Shown here: piece after piece, positions 25,097-32,649 of the stretch
How positions within the stretch are numbered: the first letter of the stretch is position 1
How the letters are laid out: each line of letters opens with the position of its first letter
Assembly: GCF_000717745.1 (NCBI RefSeq)
Contig: NZ_JOBH01000003.1
Coordinates: 62,001 to 126,000 of the forward strand
From: Streptomyces violens
GTDB taxonomy: Bacteria > Actinomycetota > Actinomycetes > Streptomycetales > Streptomycetaceae
Length of the DNA: 64,000 nucleotides
Direction of reading: 5' to 3'
Position numbers and translations under genes: made by a program
The notes under the pieces: generated by a model
The model's input: the letters and a program-made list of their open reading frames with translations, nothing else
Told to the model about the DNA's origin: nothing
Databases searched by the model: none

Positions 25097-26638
25097 TCAG
25101 ATCAGATCCATCGCCGCCACCTCGTCCGGGCGGCCGTAGCTGACCGGACCCTGGAAGCGGTGCCGGGCGGTGGCGAACCACCACACCGTGGCGATGACCA
25201 GCACCACCGCGAGCGCGATCGGCGCGTAGTTGAACGAGCCGGGCGTGATGGGGGACGCCTGCGGCAGCATGAACAGCACGTTGCTGAACACGATCCAGAC
25301 CACCGCGACCGCCGCGACGGGCTTGCCCCAGCGGCCCAGGTTCCACGGCCCCGGCTCGAAGGTGTCCAGCCGCAGCCGCAGGAAGATCGGCACGCCGTAC
25401 GCGAGGAAGAGGCCGACGACATTGACGCTGACGATGGCGGTGAAGGCGGTGTGCGACCACCAGCCGGGGATCACCAGCACCAGTGAGCAGGCCGCGGCGA
25501 GCCAGACCGCCTTGACGGGCGTACGGGTGCGCGCGGAGACCGAGTGCCACCAGCGTGAGCCGGGCATCGCGCCGTCCCGCGAAAAGGCAAAGATCTGGCG
25601 GGTGTTGCTGGTCATATTGGCCAGCCCGCAGAAGAGCATCGCGCCGATCACGATCAGCAGCAGGAACTTGGCGGTGCCGGTGCCGAGCGCGTCGATGAGA
25701 ATCTGTACGGGCGGTGCGTCAGCGCTCGCTTCCGCTGAGTAATCACGTATCGCGTAGACCAGCGCGAGCATCAGGATCAGACCGGCGACGGCGGAGTAGC
25801 CGATCGCCCGCATGATTCCCTTCGGCGCGTTGACGGTCGCGCCCACCGTTTCCTCCGACATATGGAAGCTGCCGTCGAATCCGGTGAAGGTCCAGCTGGT
25901 GACCAACAGGCCCAGCAGCGCGCCGTAAAGCCCGTTGGTGAAGCCGGTGTTGTTGGCGAAATGCGTCACGAACGAGGCCGGCTGGTGGTGTTCGGGCAGC
26001 ACGGTCAGCGCCGTCACGATGACCACCATGCCGATCAGCAGCCACCACACCGAGATGCGGTTCAGGATCGCGACGAGGTGCACGGTGTAGGTGTTGGCCA
26101 GCGCCTGGACCAGCAGGATCGCCGCCGTGATGAGGACCGTGCGCTGCTCGGAGACCTGGTAGGACGGCCACTGCATCGCGAGGAACGCCTGGATGAAGGT
26201 GGCCGCCGCATAGCCGGTGGCGGCCGTACCGCCGACCTGGCCCACGAAATTCAGCCAGCCGGTGTACCAGGACCAGGCACCCTTGTGCCGCTTGGCGAGC
26301 TTGCCCGCGGAGAAATACAGCGCGCCGCTGGTGGGATAGGCGGAGGTGATTTCCGCCATCGAGGCGCCGATGAACAGTACGAGGATCGAAACGCCTATCC
26401 AGCCGAACACGAGAATGAGCGGCCCACCGGCATTCATCCCGAAGCCGAAGGACGAAAAGATGCCGGATATGATGTTGATGATCGTGAAGGATATCGCGAA
26501 ATTGTCGAAGGCCCGGAAACGGCGGGTGAGTTTCCGGGGATATCCCATGGCGTGCAGGGTCGCGTCATCGTCCAGCGTGGGGGGCTGCTCCTCCCGCCGA
26601 CGGGCGCGCACCCGGGCGAGAAATGCGGAATCGGACAC
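25097..26638 (-). CDS. APC-family amino acid permease
   Basis: Proton-coupled amino acid or amine transporter, 513 residues with about twelve transmembrane helices. The APC-superfamily N-terminal block is present (FAISFTIINIISGIFSSFGFG), as is the conserved SGALYFSAGKLAKR. The amino acid/choline transporter subgroup feature FDGSFHMSEET lies in helix 6. The GTG at 26638 is preceded by GGAAAGG. It faces the YihY gene across a shared terminator and is not obviously linked to the gene upstream. Substrate unknown; GABA, choline-like amines and histidine are all transported by this subgroup. Confidence 0.85.
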   Translation of the reverse strand: MSDSAFLARVRARRREEQPPTLDDDATLHAMGYPRKLTRRFRAFDNFAISFTIINIISGIFSSFGFGMNAGGPLILVFGWIGVSILVLFIGASMAEITSAYPTSGALYFSAGKLAKRHKGAWSWYTGWLNFVGQVGGTAATGYAAATFIQAFLAMQWPSYQVSEQRTVLITAAILLVQALANTYTVHLVAILNRISVWWLLIGMVVIVTALTVLPEHHQPASFVTHFANNTGFTNGLYGALLGLLVTSWTFTGFDGSFHMSEETVGATVNAPKGIMRAIGYSAVAGLILMLALVYAIRDYSAEASADAPPVQILIDALGTGTAKFLLLIVIGAMLFCGLANMTSNTRQIFAFSRDGAMPGSRWWHSVSARTRTPVKAVWLAAACSLVLVIPGWWSHTAFTAIVSVNVVGLFLAYGVPIFLRLRLDTFEPGPWNLGRWGKPVAAVAVVWIVFSNVLFMLPQASPITPGSFNYAPIALAVVLVIATVWWFATARHRFQGPVSYGRPDEVAAMDLI

Positions 26639-26698
26639 GGACGAACCTTTCCGGGGACGGTCAGTGAGGTGTCGGTGTGATGTGGGGGGGGACCGCAC

Positions 26699-27664
26699 TC
26701 ACCCGGTGTCGGGGGAGTGCGGGACCGGGAGCCCGCAGCGCCTGCGGGCCCGGCTGAGCTGCTCGGCCGGGTCGCCGAAGCGGCTCCACGGCATGCGCGA
26801 GGCGTACGGGCCCATGGCCGCGAAGACCGCCCGTGCCTCGAACTCGTGGCGCGCCATGCACAGCGCGTGCGCCAGATACGCCAGGTCCAGCACGGGCGTG
26901 AAGCGGTAGCCGGCCACCTCCGGCAGCCAGTACTGGTAGATCCGCAGCGCGACCTGCCGCCACTGCGGCTGCTCCCACGTGCGGTCGGCGAGCGGCGCGC
27001 CCGGGTCGTACTCCTCGACCACGGCCACCAGCGGCAGCAGCCGCAGCGCCGAGGAGGCCGGGGCGCGTTGCGCGAGGAAGGCGGCGACGTCCCAGGCGGC
27101 GCCCGCCGACCCGCCGTGCCGCGCGAAGAAGCACGCCAGGAAGCGGTGGTGGGCCTCGCGGTGCCAGGGGTCCAGCCGCAGGATGTGCGAGAACAGCGAC
27201 CAGGGGCCGGGCGGCGCGGTGATGAGGCCCTCCGGCGCCGGGTCGAGATGGCGCTGGAAACGGGCCAGCGAGAGCTTCGCGGCCCATGGCGTCGGGTCCC
27301 GCGGCGCGAGCTCCGCCGCCCGGTCGCAGGCGGCCAGCGCGATCCGGCCCAGCGTGGTGGCGTGCCGGTCGTCCGCGTCGGCGGCGCGGGCGGCGCGCAG
27401 CGCCGCGACCCGCGCCCACAGCAGCGCGGCCTCGGTGCCCGGCTCCTCGGCGAGCCAGCGCTCGGTCAGATCCGAATCGGCCGCCTCGGAGGCCAGTACC
27501 AGAGAACGGTGCGCCCGTACCCCGAAATTGTCGCGGCTCTCCTTCAGCACCTCCCGGGCGCTGAAGTAACGTCCCGCCCGCACATCCATGCAGGCGCTCG
27601 CCAGCCGCCGGTCATCGGCCGCCGGATGCCATACGTACTGCCCTTCGAACAGGCCAGCGGCCAT
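26699..27664 (-). CDS. Conserved hypothetical protein, helical-repeat-like
   Basis: Unrecognised 321-residue protein, rich in Ala, Arg, Leu and Trp, with no signal peptide or membrane segment. Repeated helical pairs such as RAGRYFSAREVLKESRDNFG and LGRIALAACDRAAELAPRDP look like TPR or TPR-like units over residues 25-175. A second half with LDPWHREAHHRFLACFFARHG continues the alpha-helical pattern. ATG at 27664. It follows 34 bases of non-coding sequence after a region containing the divergent rsgA leader. Likely a cytoplasmic scaffold, but no function is visible. Confidence 0.65.
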   Translation of the reverse strand: MAAGLFEGQYVWHPAADDRRLASACMDVRAGRYFSAREVLKESRDNFGVRAHRSLVLASEAADSDLTERWLAEEPGTEAALLWARVAALRAARAADADDRHATTLGRIALAACDRAAELAPRDPTPWAAKLSLARFQRHLDPAPEGLITAPPGPWSLFSHILRLDPWHREAHHRFLACFFARHGGSAGAAWDVAAFLAQRAPASSALRLLPLVAVVEEYDPGAPLADRTWEQPQWRQVALRIYQYWLPEVAGYRFTPVLDLAYLAHALCMARHEFEARAVFAAMGPYASRMPWSRFGDPAEQLSRARRRCGLPVPHSPDTG

Positions 27665-28069
27665 GCTGCGTGCCGTTCCTTCCCCCGTAATCGACGCTGG
27701 CGCCACACCTTACTCAGGTGTCCCAGGGGTCGAAAATAGGCACTCAAGCAACTAATTTTCGGTGGCCGGTTATCGATGGTTGTCGACGGTTGTTGTCGAC
27801 AGGTTTTCAGTAAGAGGATCCGGAAAATCGTTCGCGGCTCTGTGCGCGGCCGTTCTAGGCTCTGCACGTACGAGATCGCCGACGAGCGATCCGGCAACGA
27901 CCGACGAACGAGGAGGTGTGGACCGATGGCTGTCACTGCGCTGGGCGCTGCCCGCATCCGGAAGAACATCCATCCCACCTCCGTGGTTCCCGGCTGACCT
28001 CAACTCTCCTTCGGCGCGCCCGAGTTGCGTGCCCACCGCCGGGACCACCCGCTTCGAAGGGTCATCCCG
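27665..28069. other. Divergent intergenic region upstream of rsgA
   Basis: 405 bases between the hypothetical gene and rsgA. It is AT-richer than its surroundings around 27740-27830 and contains GTTGTCGAC twice (27779-27787 and 27792-27800, 13 bases apart), a possible operator. It also holds the short ORF at 27926-27997. After that ORF, CAACTC (28001-28006) and GAGTTG (28022-28027) could form a small hairpin before the rsgA start. Confidence 0.45.
27926..27997 (+). CDS. 23-residue ORF with near-ideal ribosome site, upstream of rsgA
   Basis: GAGGAGGTG lies eight bases before an ATG that opens 23 codons (MAVTALGAARIRKNIHPTSV and three more) and ends in TGA, 72 bases before the rsgA start. The ribosome site is better than that of rsgA itself, which begins with TTG. 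The peptide is basic and not one I recognise. A leader that governs rsgA translation is the simplest idea. Confidence 0.5.
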   Translation: MAVTALGAARIRKNIHPTSVVPG

Positions 28070-29200
28070 TTGTCCGACCTCACGTCCGACATCAACTCCG
28101 GCATCACCGCTGCGCACCCCCTCGCCCCCTACGGCTGGGACGCGGACCACGCGCAGGAGTTCACCCCGTACGCCGAGCAAGGTCTGCTGCCCGGCCGCCT
28201 GGTCCGCATCGACCGCGGCCGGGTGGACGCCGTCGTGCCCGGCGACGACGGCGTCCGTACCGTGCTCGCGAGCACCGCGCTCGTGGCGACCGGCGACCCG
28301 CTCAAGGTGCCGTGCACCGGCGACTGGGCCGCGATCGATCCCGGCAGCGGGCCGGACGCCGTCGTCCGCGCGCTGCTCCCGCGCCGCACCGCACTGGTGC
28401 GGTCCGCCTCCTCCAAGCGCTCCGAAGGCCAGATCCTGGCCGCCAACGTCGACCACGCGATCGTCGCCGTCTCCCTCGCCGAGCCGCTCGACCTCGGACG
28501 CGTCGAACGCTTCGTGTCCCTGGCGTGGGAGAGCGGCGCCACTCCCGTCGTGGCGCTGACCAAGGCGGACCTGGTGCCGGACGCGGCGGGCCTCGCCCAC
28601 CTCGTCGCCGACACCGAGACCGTCGCGCCCGGTGTGCCGGTACTGGCGGTGAGCGCGGCGACCGGCGCCGGCCTGGACGTCCTCGCGGCGGTACTGGCCG
28701 GCGGCACCTCCGTCCTGCTCGGCCGGTCCGGCGCGGGCAAGTCCACCCTGGCCAACGCGGTGATCGGCGCCGACGTCCAGGACGTGCACGCCGTACGCGA
28801 CCGGGACGGCAAGGGGCGGCACACCACGACCACCCGCGACCTGCTGGTGCTGCCCGGCGGCGGGGTGCTGATCGACACCCCCGGGCTGCGCGGCGTCGGC
28901 ATGTGGGACGCCGAGGAGGGCCTCGCGCGGACCTTCACCGACGTCGAGGAGCTGGCCGCGCGGTGCCGGTTCCACGACTGCGCGCACACCGCCGAGCCGG
29001 GGTGTGCGGTACTGGCGGCCGTGGACGCGGGCGATCTGCCGCAGCGCCGCCTGGACAGCTACCGCAAGCTGCTCCGCGAGAACGAGCGCATCGTCGCCAA
29101 GACCGACGCCCGGCTCCGCGCCGAGCTGCGCCGGGACTGGAAACAGAAGCAGGCGCTCGGGCGGCACATGGGGGAGCGGCAGCGGGGGCAGCGGCGGTAG
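28070..29200 (+). CDS. rsgA: Ribosome small-subunit-dependent GTPase A
   Basis: Circularly permuted GTPase that checks late 30S maturation. The 376 residues have an OB-like N-terminal domain. The G motifs come in permuted order: G4 TKAD (164-167), G5 SAATG, G1 GRSGAGKST (218-226) and G3 DTPG (269-272). A zinc knuckle follows (Cys299, Cys304, His306, Cys312). A TTG at 28070 is taken as start because family homology begins there and GAAGGG lies ten bases upstream; GTG at 28025 would add an unlikely basic extension. Followed after 94 bases by the Ada-type gene. Confidence 0.93.
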   Translation: MSDLTSDINSGITAAHPLAPYGWDADHAQEFTPYAEQGLLPGRLVRIDRGRVDAVVPGDDGVRTVLASTALVATGDPLKVPCTGDWAAIDPGSGPDAVVRALLPRRTALVRSASSKRSEGQILAANVDHAIVAVSLAEPLDLGRVERFVSLAWESGATPVVALTKADLVPDAAGLAHLVADTETVAPGVPVLAVSAATGAGLDVLAAVLAGGTSVLLGRSGAGKSTLANAVIGADVQDVHAVRDRDGKGRHTTTTRDLLVLPGGGVLIDTPGLRGVGMWDAEEGLARTFTDVEELAARCRFHDCAHTAEPGCAVLAAVDAGDLPQRRLDSYRKLLRENERIVAKTDARLRAELRRDWKQKQALGRHMGERQRGQRR

Positions 29201-29294
29201 CACCGAGGGTTCGGGCCGTTCGTGTGCGGGCGGCCCGAACGCCATGTCCGATTTCCGCCGGAAGCGGCTGCCGCGATCCCGCACACTGGACGGT

Positions 29295-30758
29295 GTGAAG
29301 GACGAAAGCAGCAGGTACGAGGCGGTGGCGAGCCGGGACGCGCGCTTCGACGGAGAATTCTTCTTCGCCGTGGTGACGACCGGCATCTACTGCCGCCCGA
29401 GCTGCCCCGCTGTCACCCCGAAGCGGGCCAACGTGCGGTTCTTCCCGTCCGCTGCCGCCGCCCAGGGCGCCGGCTTCCGGGCCTGCCGCCGCTGCCGCCC
29501 GGACGCCGTCCCCGGCTCGGCCGACTGGAACGTCCGCGCCGACCTGGTGGGCCGCGCGATGCGCTTCATCGGCGACGGCGTCGTCGACCGCGAGGGCGTC
29601 GCGGGGCTCGCCGCGCGGCTCGGCTACAGCGCCCGCCAGGTGCAGCGCCAGCTCACCGCCGAGCTGGGCGCCGGGCCGGTCGCGCTGGCCCGCGCCCGCC
29701 GCGCGCACACCGCGCGCATCCTGCTCCGGACCACCGGCCTGCCGGTCACGGAGCTGGCATTCGCCGCGGGATTTGCCAGTGTGCGGCAGTTCAACGCGAC
29801 GATGCGGGAGATCTACGGGAGCACCCCCAGCGAGCTGCGCGCCGCGGCACGCGGACGCACCGCGCGCGGGGAGCACGGCAGCCCCGGCGGTATCCCGCTG
29901 CGGCTCGCCTTCCGGGGCCCGTACGCCGCCCGGGAGATCTTCGACGACCTTCAGGCGGCGGCGGTGCCGGGCATCGAGGAGGTCATCGGTGTCCCCGGGG
30001 CGCGTACGTACCGCCGCACCCTGCGCCTCACCTACGGCACCGCCGTCGCCGAGGTCGGCGAACGGCCCGGCGGGCCCGGCGGACCGGCCCGCTCCGGCTG
30101 GCTCGACTGCCGGCTGCACCTCACCGACCTGCGCGACCTGCCCACCGCGAGCCAGCGACTGCGCCGCCTGTTCGACCTGGACGCCGATCCGTACGCGGTC
30201 GCCGCCCGGCTCTCGGCCGACCCGCTGCTCCGGCCGCTGGTCACGGCCCGCCCCGGGCTGCGCTCGCCGGGCGCGGCCGATCCGGCGGAACAGGCGGTAC
30301 GGACCGTGCTCGGCGGGCCACCGGAGCGCGCCGCCGCCCTTGTACGGGCGTACGGCAAGCCGCTGGACACCCCGGACGGCACGCTCACCCACCTCTTCCC
30401 GACGCCGGAGGAGCTGGCCGGGGCGGATGTCGGGGAGAGCGTACGGGCGCTGTGCGCGGCGCTCGCCAACGGCACGGTGGACCTCGCGGCGGGCGCGGAC
30501 CGGGACGCCGCCGAACGCGCCCTCGCCGCGCTCCCGGGCGTCGACCCCGCCGCGGCGGCGGTCATCAGAAGGCGCGCGCTGGGCGACCCCGATGTGGGCC
30601 CGCCCGACGCCGCCCCGGAGGCGGAGCGCCGGCGCCCGTGGCGTTCGTACGCCTACCACCACCTCCGGCACGCGGGCCTCCACGCCGGTCCCGCGCACGA
30701 ACCCGAAGACCACGACCCGAAGGACAGCATCGACCATGCCGCTCTACACGCTGCTTGA
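29295..30758 (+). CDS. Ada-AraC regulator fused to an AlkA-like DNA glycosylase domain (eroded)
   Basis: DNA-alkylation response protein of 487 residues. The N-terminal Ada zinc domain (about 10-75) keeps the four cysteines (33, 37, 64, 67). Methyl transfer to one of them from phosphotriesters would activate the following AraC-type helix-turn-helix (about 85-190). The rest is AlkA-like (3-methyladenine glycosylase), but the HhH hairpin reads LPGVDPAAAAVI where homologues have LPGIGPWTA. The VLGQQVS-type segment is shortened to VLGGPP, and the stretch carrying the catalytic Asp is cut to GDPDVGPPDAAPE. Loss of glycosylase activity is therefore likely. GTG at 29295 chosen from family alignment. 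It overlaps ogt by 23 bases. Confidence 0.82.
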   Translation: MKDESSRYEAVASRDARFDGEFFFAVVTTGIYCRPSCPAVTPKRANVRFFPSAAAAQGAGFRACRRCRPDAVPGSADWNVRADLVGRAMRFIGDGVVDREGVAGLAARLGYSARQVQRQLTAELGAGPVALARARRAHTARILLRTTGLPVTELAFAAGFASVRQFNATMREIYGSTPSELRAAARGRTARGEHGSPGGIPLRLAFRGPYAAREIFDDLQAAAVPGIEEVIGVPGARTYRRTLRLTYGTAVAEVGERPGGPGGPARSGWLDCRLHLTDLRDLPTASQRLRRLFDLDADPYAVAARLSADPLLRPLVTARPGLRSPGAADPAEQAVRTVLGGPPERAAALVRAYGKPLDTPDGTLTHLFPTPEELAGADVGESVRALCAALANGTVDLAAGADRDAAERALAALPGVDPAAAAVIRRRALGDPDVGPPDAAPEAERRRPWRSYAYHHLRHAGLHAGPAHEPEDHDPKDSIDHAALHAA

Positions 30759-31242
30759 CAGCCCGCTCGGCCGGCTGACCCTGGTGGGCGAGCCGTCGGC
30801 CGACGCCCCCGGCGGCACGGTACTGACCGCGCTCTCCCTGCCCGACCAGAAGGGCGGCGTCGTACCGGAGGCCGGCTGGACCCGTGAACCGGCCGCCTTC
30901 GCCGAGGCGGAGCGGCAGTTGAAGGAGTACTTCGCGGGCGAGCGCCGCGACTTCGCGCTGACCCTGGCCACCCGCGGCACCGCCTTCCGCGAGCGCGTCT
31001 GGACGGCGCTGGACGCCATCCCGTACGGCGAGACCGCCAGTTACGGGGAGATCGCCCGCCGCATCGGAGCCACACGGCCCGCCGTACGGGCCGTCGGCAC
31101 CGCGATCGGCGCGAATCCGCTGCTGATTCTGCGCCCCTGCCACCGCGTCATCGGAGCCGACGGTTCGCTCACCGGATACGCCGGTGGCCTGGACCGCAAG
31201 CGCACCCTGCTGTCCCTGGAGGGCGTCGACGCGGCCCGGTGA
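30736..31242 (+). CDS. ogt: Methylated-DNA-[protein]-cysteine S-methyltransferase
   Basis: Repairs O6-alkylguanine by moving the alkyl group to its own cysteine. The 168 residues have the acceptor Cys135 in RPCHRVIG and a helix-turn-helix with SYGEIARRIGATRPAVRAVG. The Asn and Arg-finger region (GANPLLILRPCHR) is intact. Its ATG lies 23 bases inside the 3' end of the Ada-type gene, so it is co-translated with the sensor that would induce it. Complete and probably active. Confidence 0.95.
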   Translation: MPLYTLLDSPLGRLTLVGEPSADAPGGTVLTALSLPDQKGGVVPEAGWTREPAAFAEAERQLKEYFAGERRDFALTLATRGTAFRERVWTALDAIPYGETASYGEIARRIGATRPAVRAVGTAIGANPLLILRPCHRVIGADGSLTGYAGGLDRKRTLLSLEGVDAAR

Positions 31243-31305
31243 CGCGTCGCGGAGCACTCTTTTGTGCACTGTCTCGCGGCCACGCAGCCATGGACAATAC
31301 GGTCC

Positions 31306-32505
31306 ATGAGTCAGCAGGGGGACACACGCGGACACGAGGACCACTGGTGGCGCGAGCTGTACGAAGCGGGCGACGGCAAGCCGGGCGACGCGGGGCCCTC
31401 GACCGCGCCGGACTCGCTGGACGACCGCGTCGACTCGGTCCTGCGCACGCTGGACGCGGCGGAGGCGGCTGACGCCCCTGAGGCGGTCGGCGCGCCTGAA
31501 GAGCCCATAGAGCCCGAAGAGCCCAAGGCGGCCGACGCGTTCGAAGCGGCCGACGCGGCAGGCACGGCCGGCGAGGCCGAGCCGCCCGTCCCCGTAGTGG
31601 AGTTCGTCGGGGACCGGCCGCCCACGTACGCGGCCGAGCCGGTCGCGCTGCCCGCCGCCGACCCGGCCGACCTCGCCGGGCTCGTCCCGGACACCGAGCT
31701 GGACGGCGCGCAGTACGGCACGCTCACGCTGCGCGCCGCCTCCGTACGGGGCGACTCCGCCCGGTACCGCGGCGACCCGCGCCGCGACGCCCTGCTCACC
31801 GCCCGCTTCGGGGCCGGGCGGCAGACCCTGATCCTGATCGCCGTCGCCTCCGGTGCGTACGCCTCGCCCGAGGGGCACCGCGCGGCGCGGGACGCCTGCC
31901 AGTGGATCGGCGCCGCCGTCGGCCGCTCCGCCGCGCGGCTGGCCGACGACATCCGTACCGGCCGCCGCGAAGCCCTCAGGTCCGGGCTGCAGCGGCTCAC
32001 CGACCGCGGTTACGGCCGGCTGCGGGCCCGCGCCGCCGAGCTGGGGCTGGACCCGCGCGAGTACACCGCCTCGCTGCGCTGCCTGCTGCTGCCCGCCGAC
32101 CCGGCGTGCCGCACCCGTGTCTTCTTCGGCCTCGGCGGGGGCGGCCTCTTCCGGCTCCGGGACGGCGTCTGGCAGGAGCTGGAGCCGCCGCGGCACCTCG
32201 GCGTCACCGGGCCACCGGGGGACGCCCGCGATGCCGCTTCCGATGCCGCTTCCGAAGCTGCTCCCGAACCCGTAGGCGAACCGTTCCGCTTCCGCGCCTC
32301 CGTGGCCCGCTCCGGCGACACCCTGCTGCTGTGCAGTACGGGGCTGGCCGAGCCGCTGCGCGAGGCGCCCGATTTCGCCGCGCGGCTGGCCGGTCGGTGG
32401 GCCGAGACCGACCCGCCGGGCCTGGCCGCCTTCCTGGCCGACGCCCAGCTCCGCGTCAAGGGCCACGCGAAGGACCGCACGGCCGCGGCCGTGTGGGACA
32501 GCTGA
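31306..32505 (+). CDS. PP2C-fold protein, probably catalytically dead
   Basis: A 399-residue protein with an acidic, Ala/Pro-rich N-terminal 110 residues (EEPIEPEEPKAADAFEAADA region) and a C-terminal PP2C-like domain (about 135-395). The segment GDSARYRGDPRRDALLTARF corresponds to the first metal-binding strand of bacterial PP2C. However, the usual VADGxG motif, whose Asp binds the metal, reads VASGAY (about 184-189). That loss suggests a pseudo-phosphatase that binds rather than dephosphorylates a partner. It starts at ATG 31306, 63 bases after ogt, and is followed by poxB. Its target is unknown. Confidence 0.7.
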   Translation: MSQQGDTRGHEDHWWRELYEAGDGKPGDAGPSTAPDSLDDRVDSVLRTLDAAEAADAPEAVGAPEEPIEPEEPKAADAFEAADAAGTAGEAEPPVPVVEFVGDRPPTYAAEPVALPAADPADLAGLVPDTELDGAQYGTLTLRAASVRGDSARYRGDPRRDALLTARFGAGRQTLILIAVASGAYASPEGHRAARDACQWIGAAVGRSAARLADDIRTGRREALRSGLQRLTDRGYGRLRARAAELGLDPREYTASLRCLLLPADPACRTRVFFGLGGGGLFRLRDGVWQELEPPRHLGVTGPPGDARDAASDAASEAAPEPVGEPFRFRASVARSGDTLLLCSTGLAEPLREAPDFAARLAGRWAETDPPGLAAFLADAQLRVKGHAKDRTAAAVWDS

Positions 32506-32533
32506 GCGCCGGGCCCGCAGCACGCCGTACGCC

Positions 32534-32553
32534 TTCCGGGGCCGCCCCGGGAA
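32534..32553 (+). terminator. Short GC hairpin after the PP2C-like gene
   Basis: CCGGGG (32536-32541) and CCCCGG (32545-32550) form a six-pair stem with a CCG loop, about 30 bases after the stop. Short but GC-only. A weak terminator at best. Confidence 0.35.
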
Positions 32554-32649
32554 TGAGTGGTAGAACCGAACCGATGCCGCAAAGGCGGGCAAATCATCTC
32601 CCCGCGAGCGGCGCGAGCCACTGATCCCCACCCGAAGGGCGTGCGCGCG

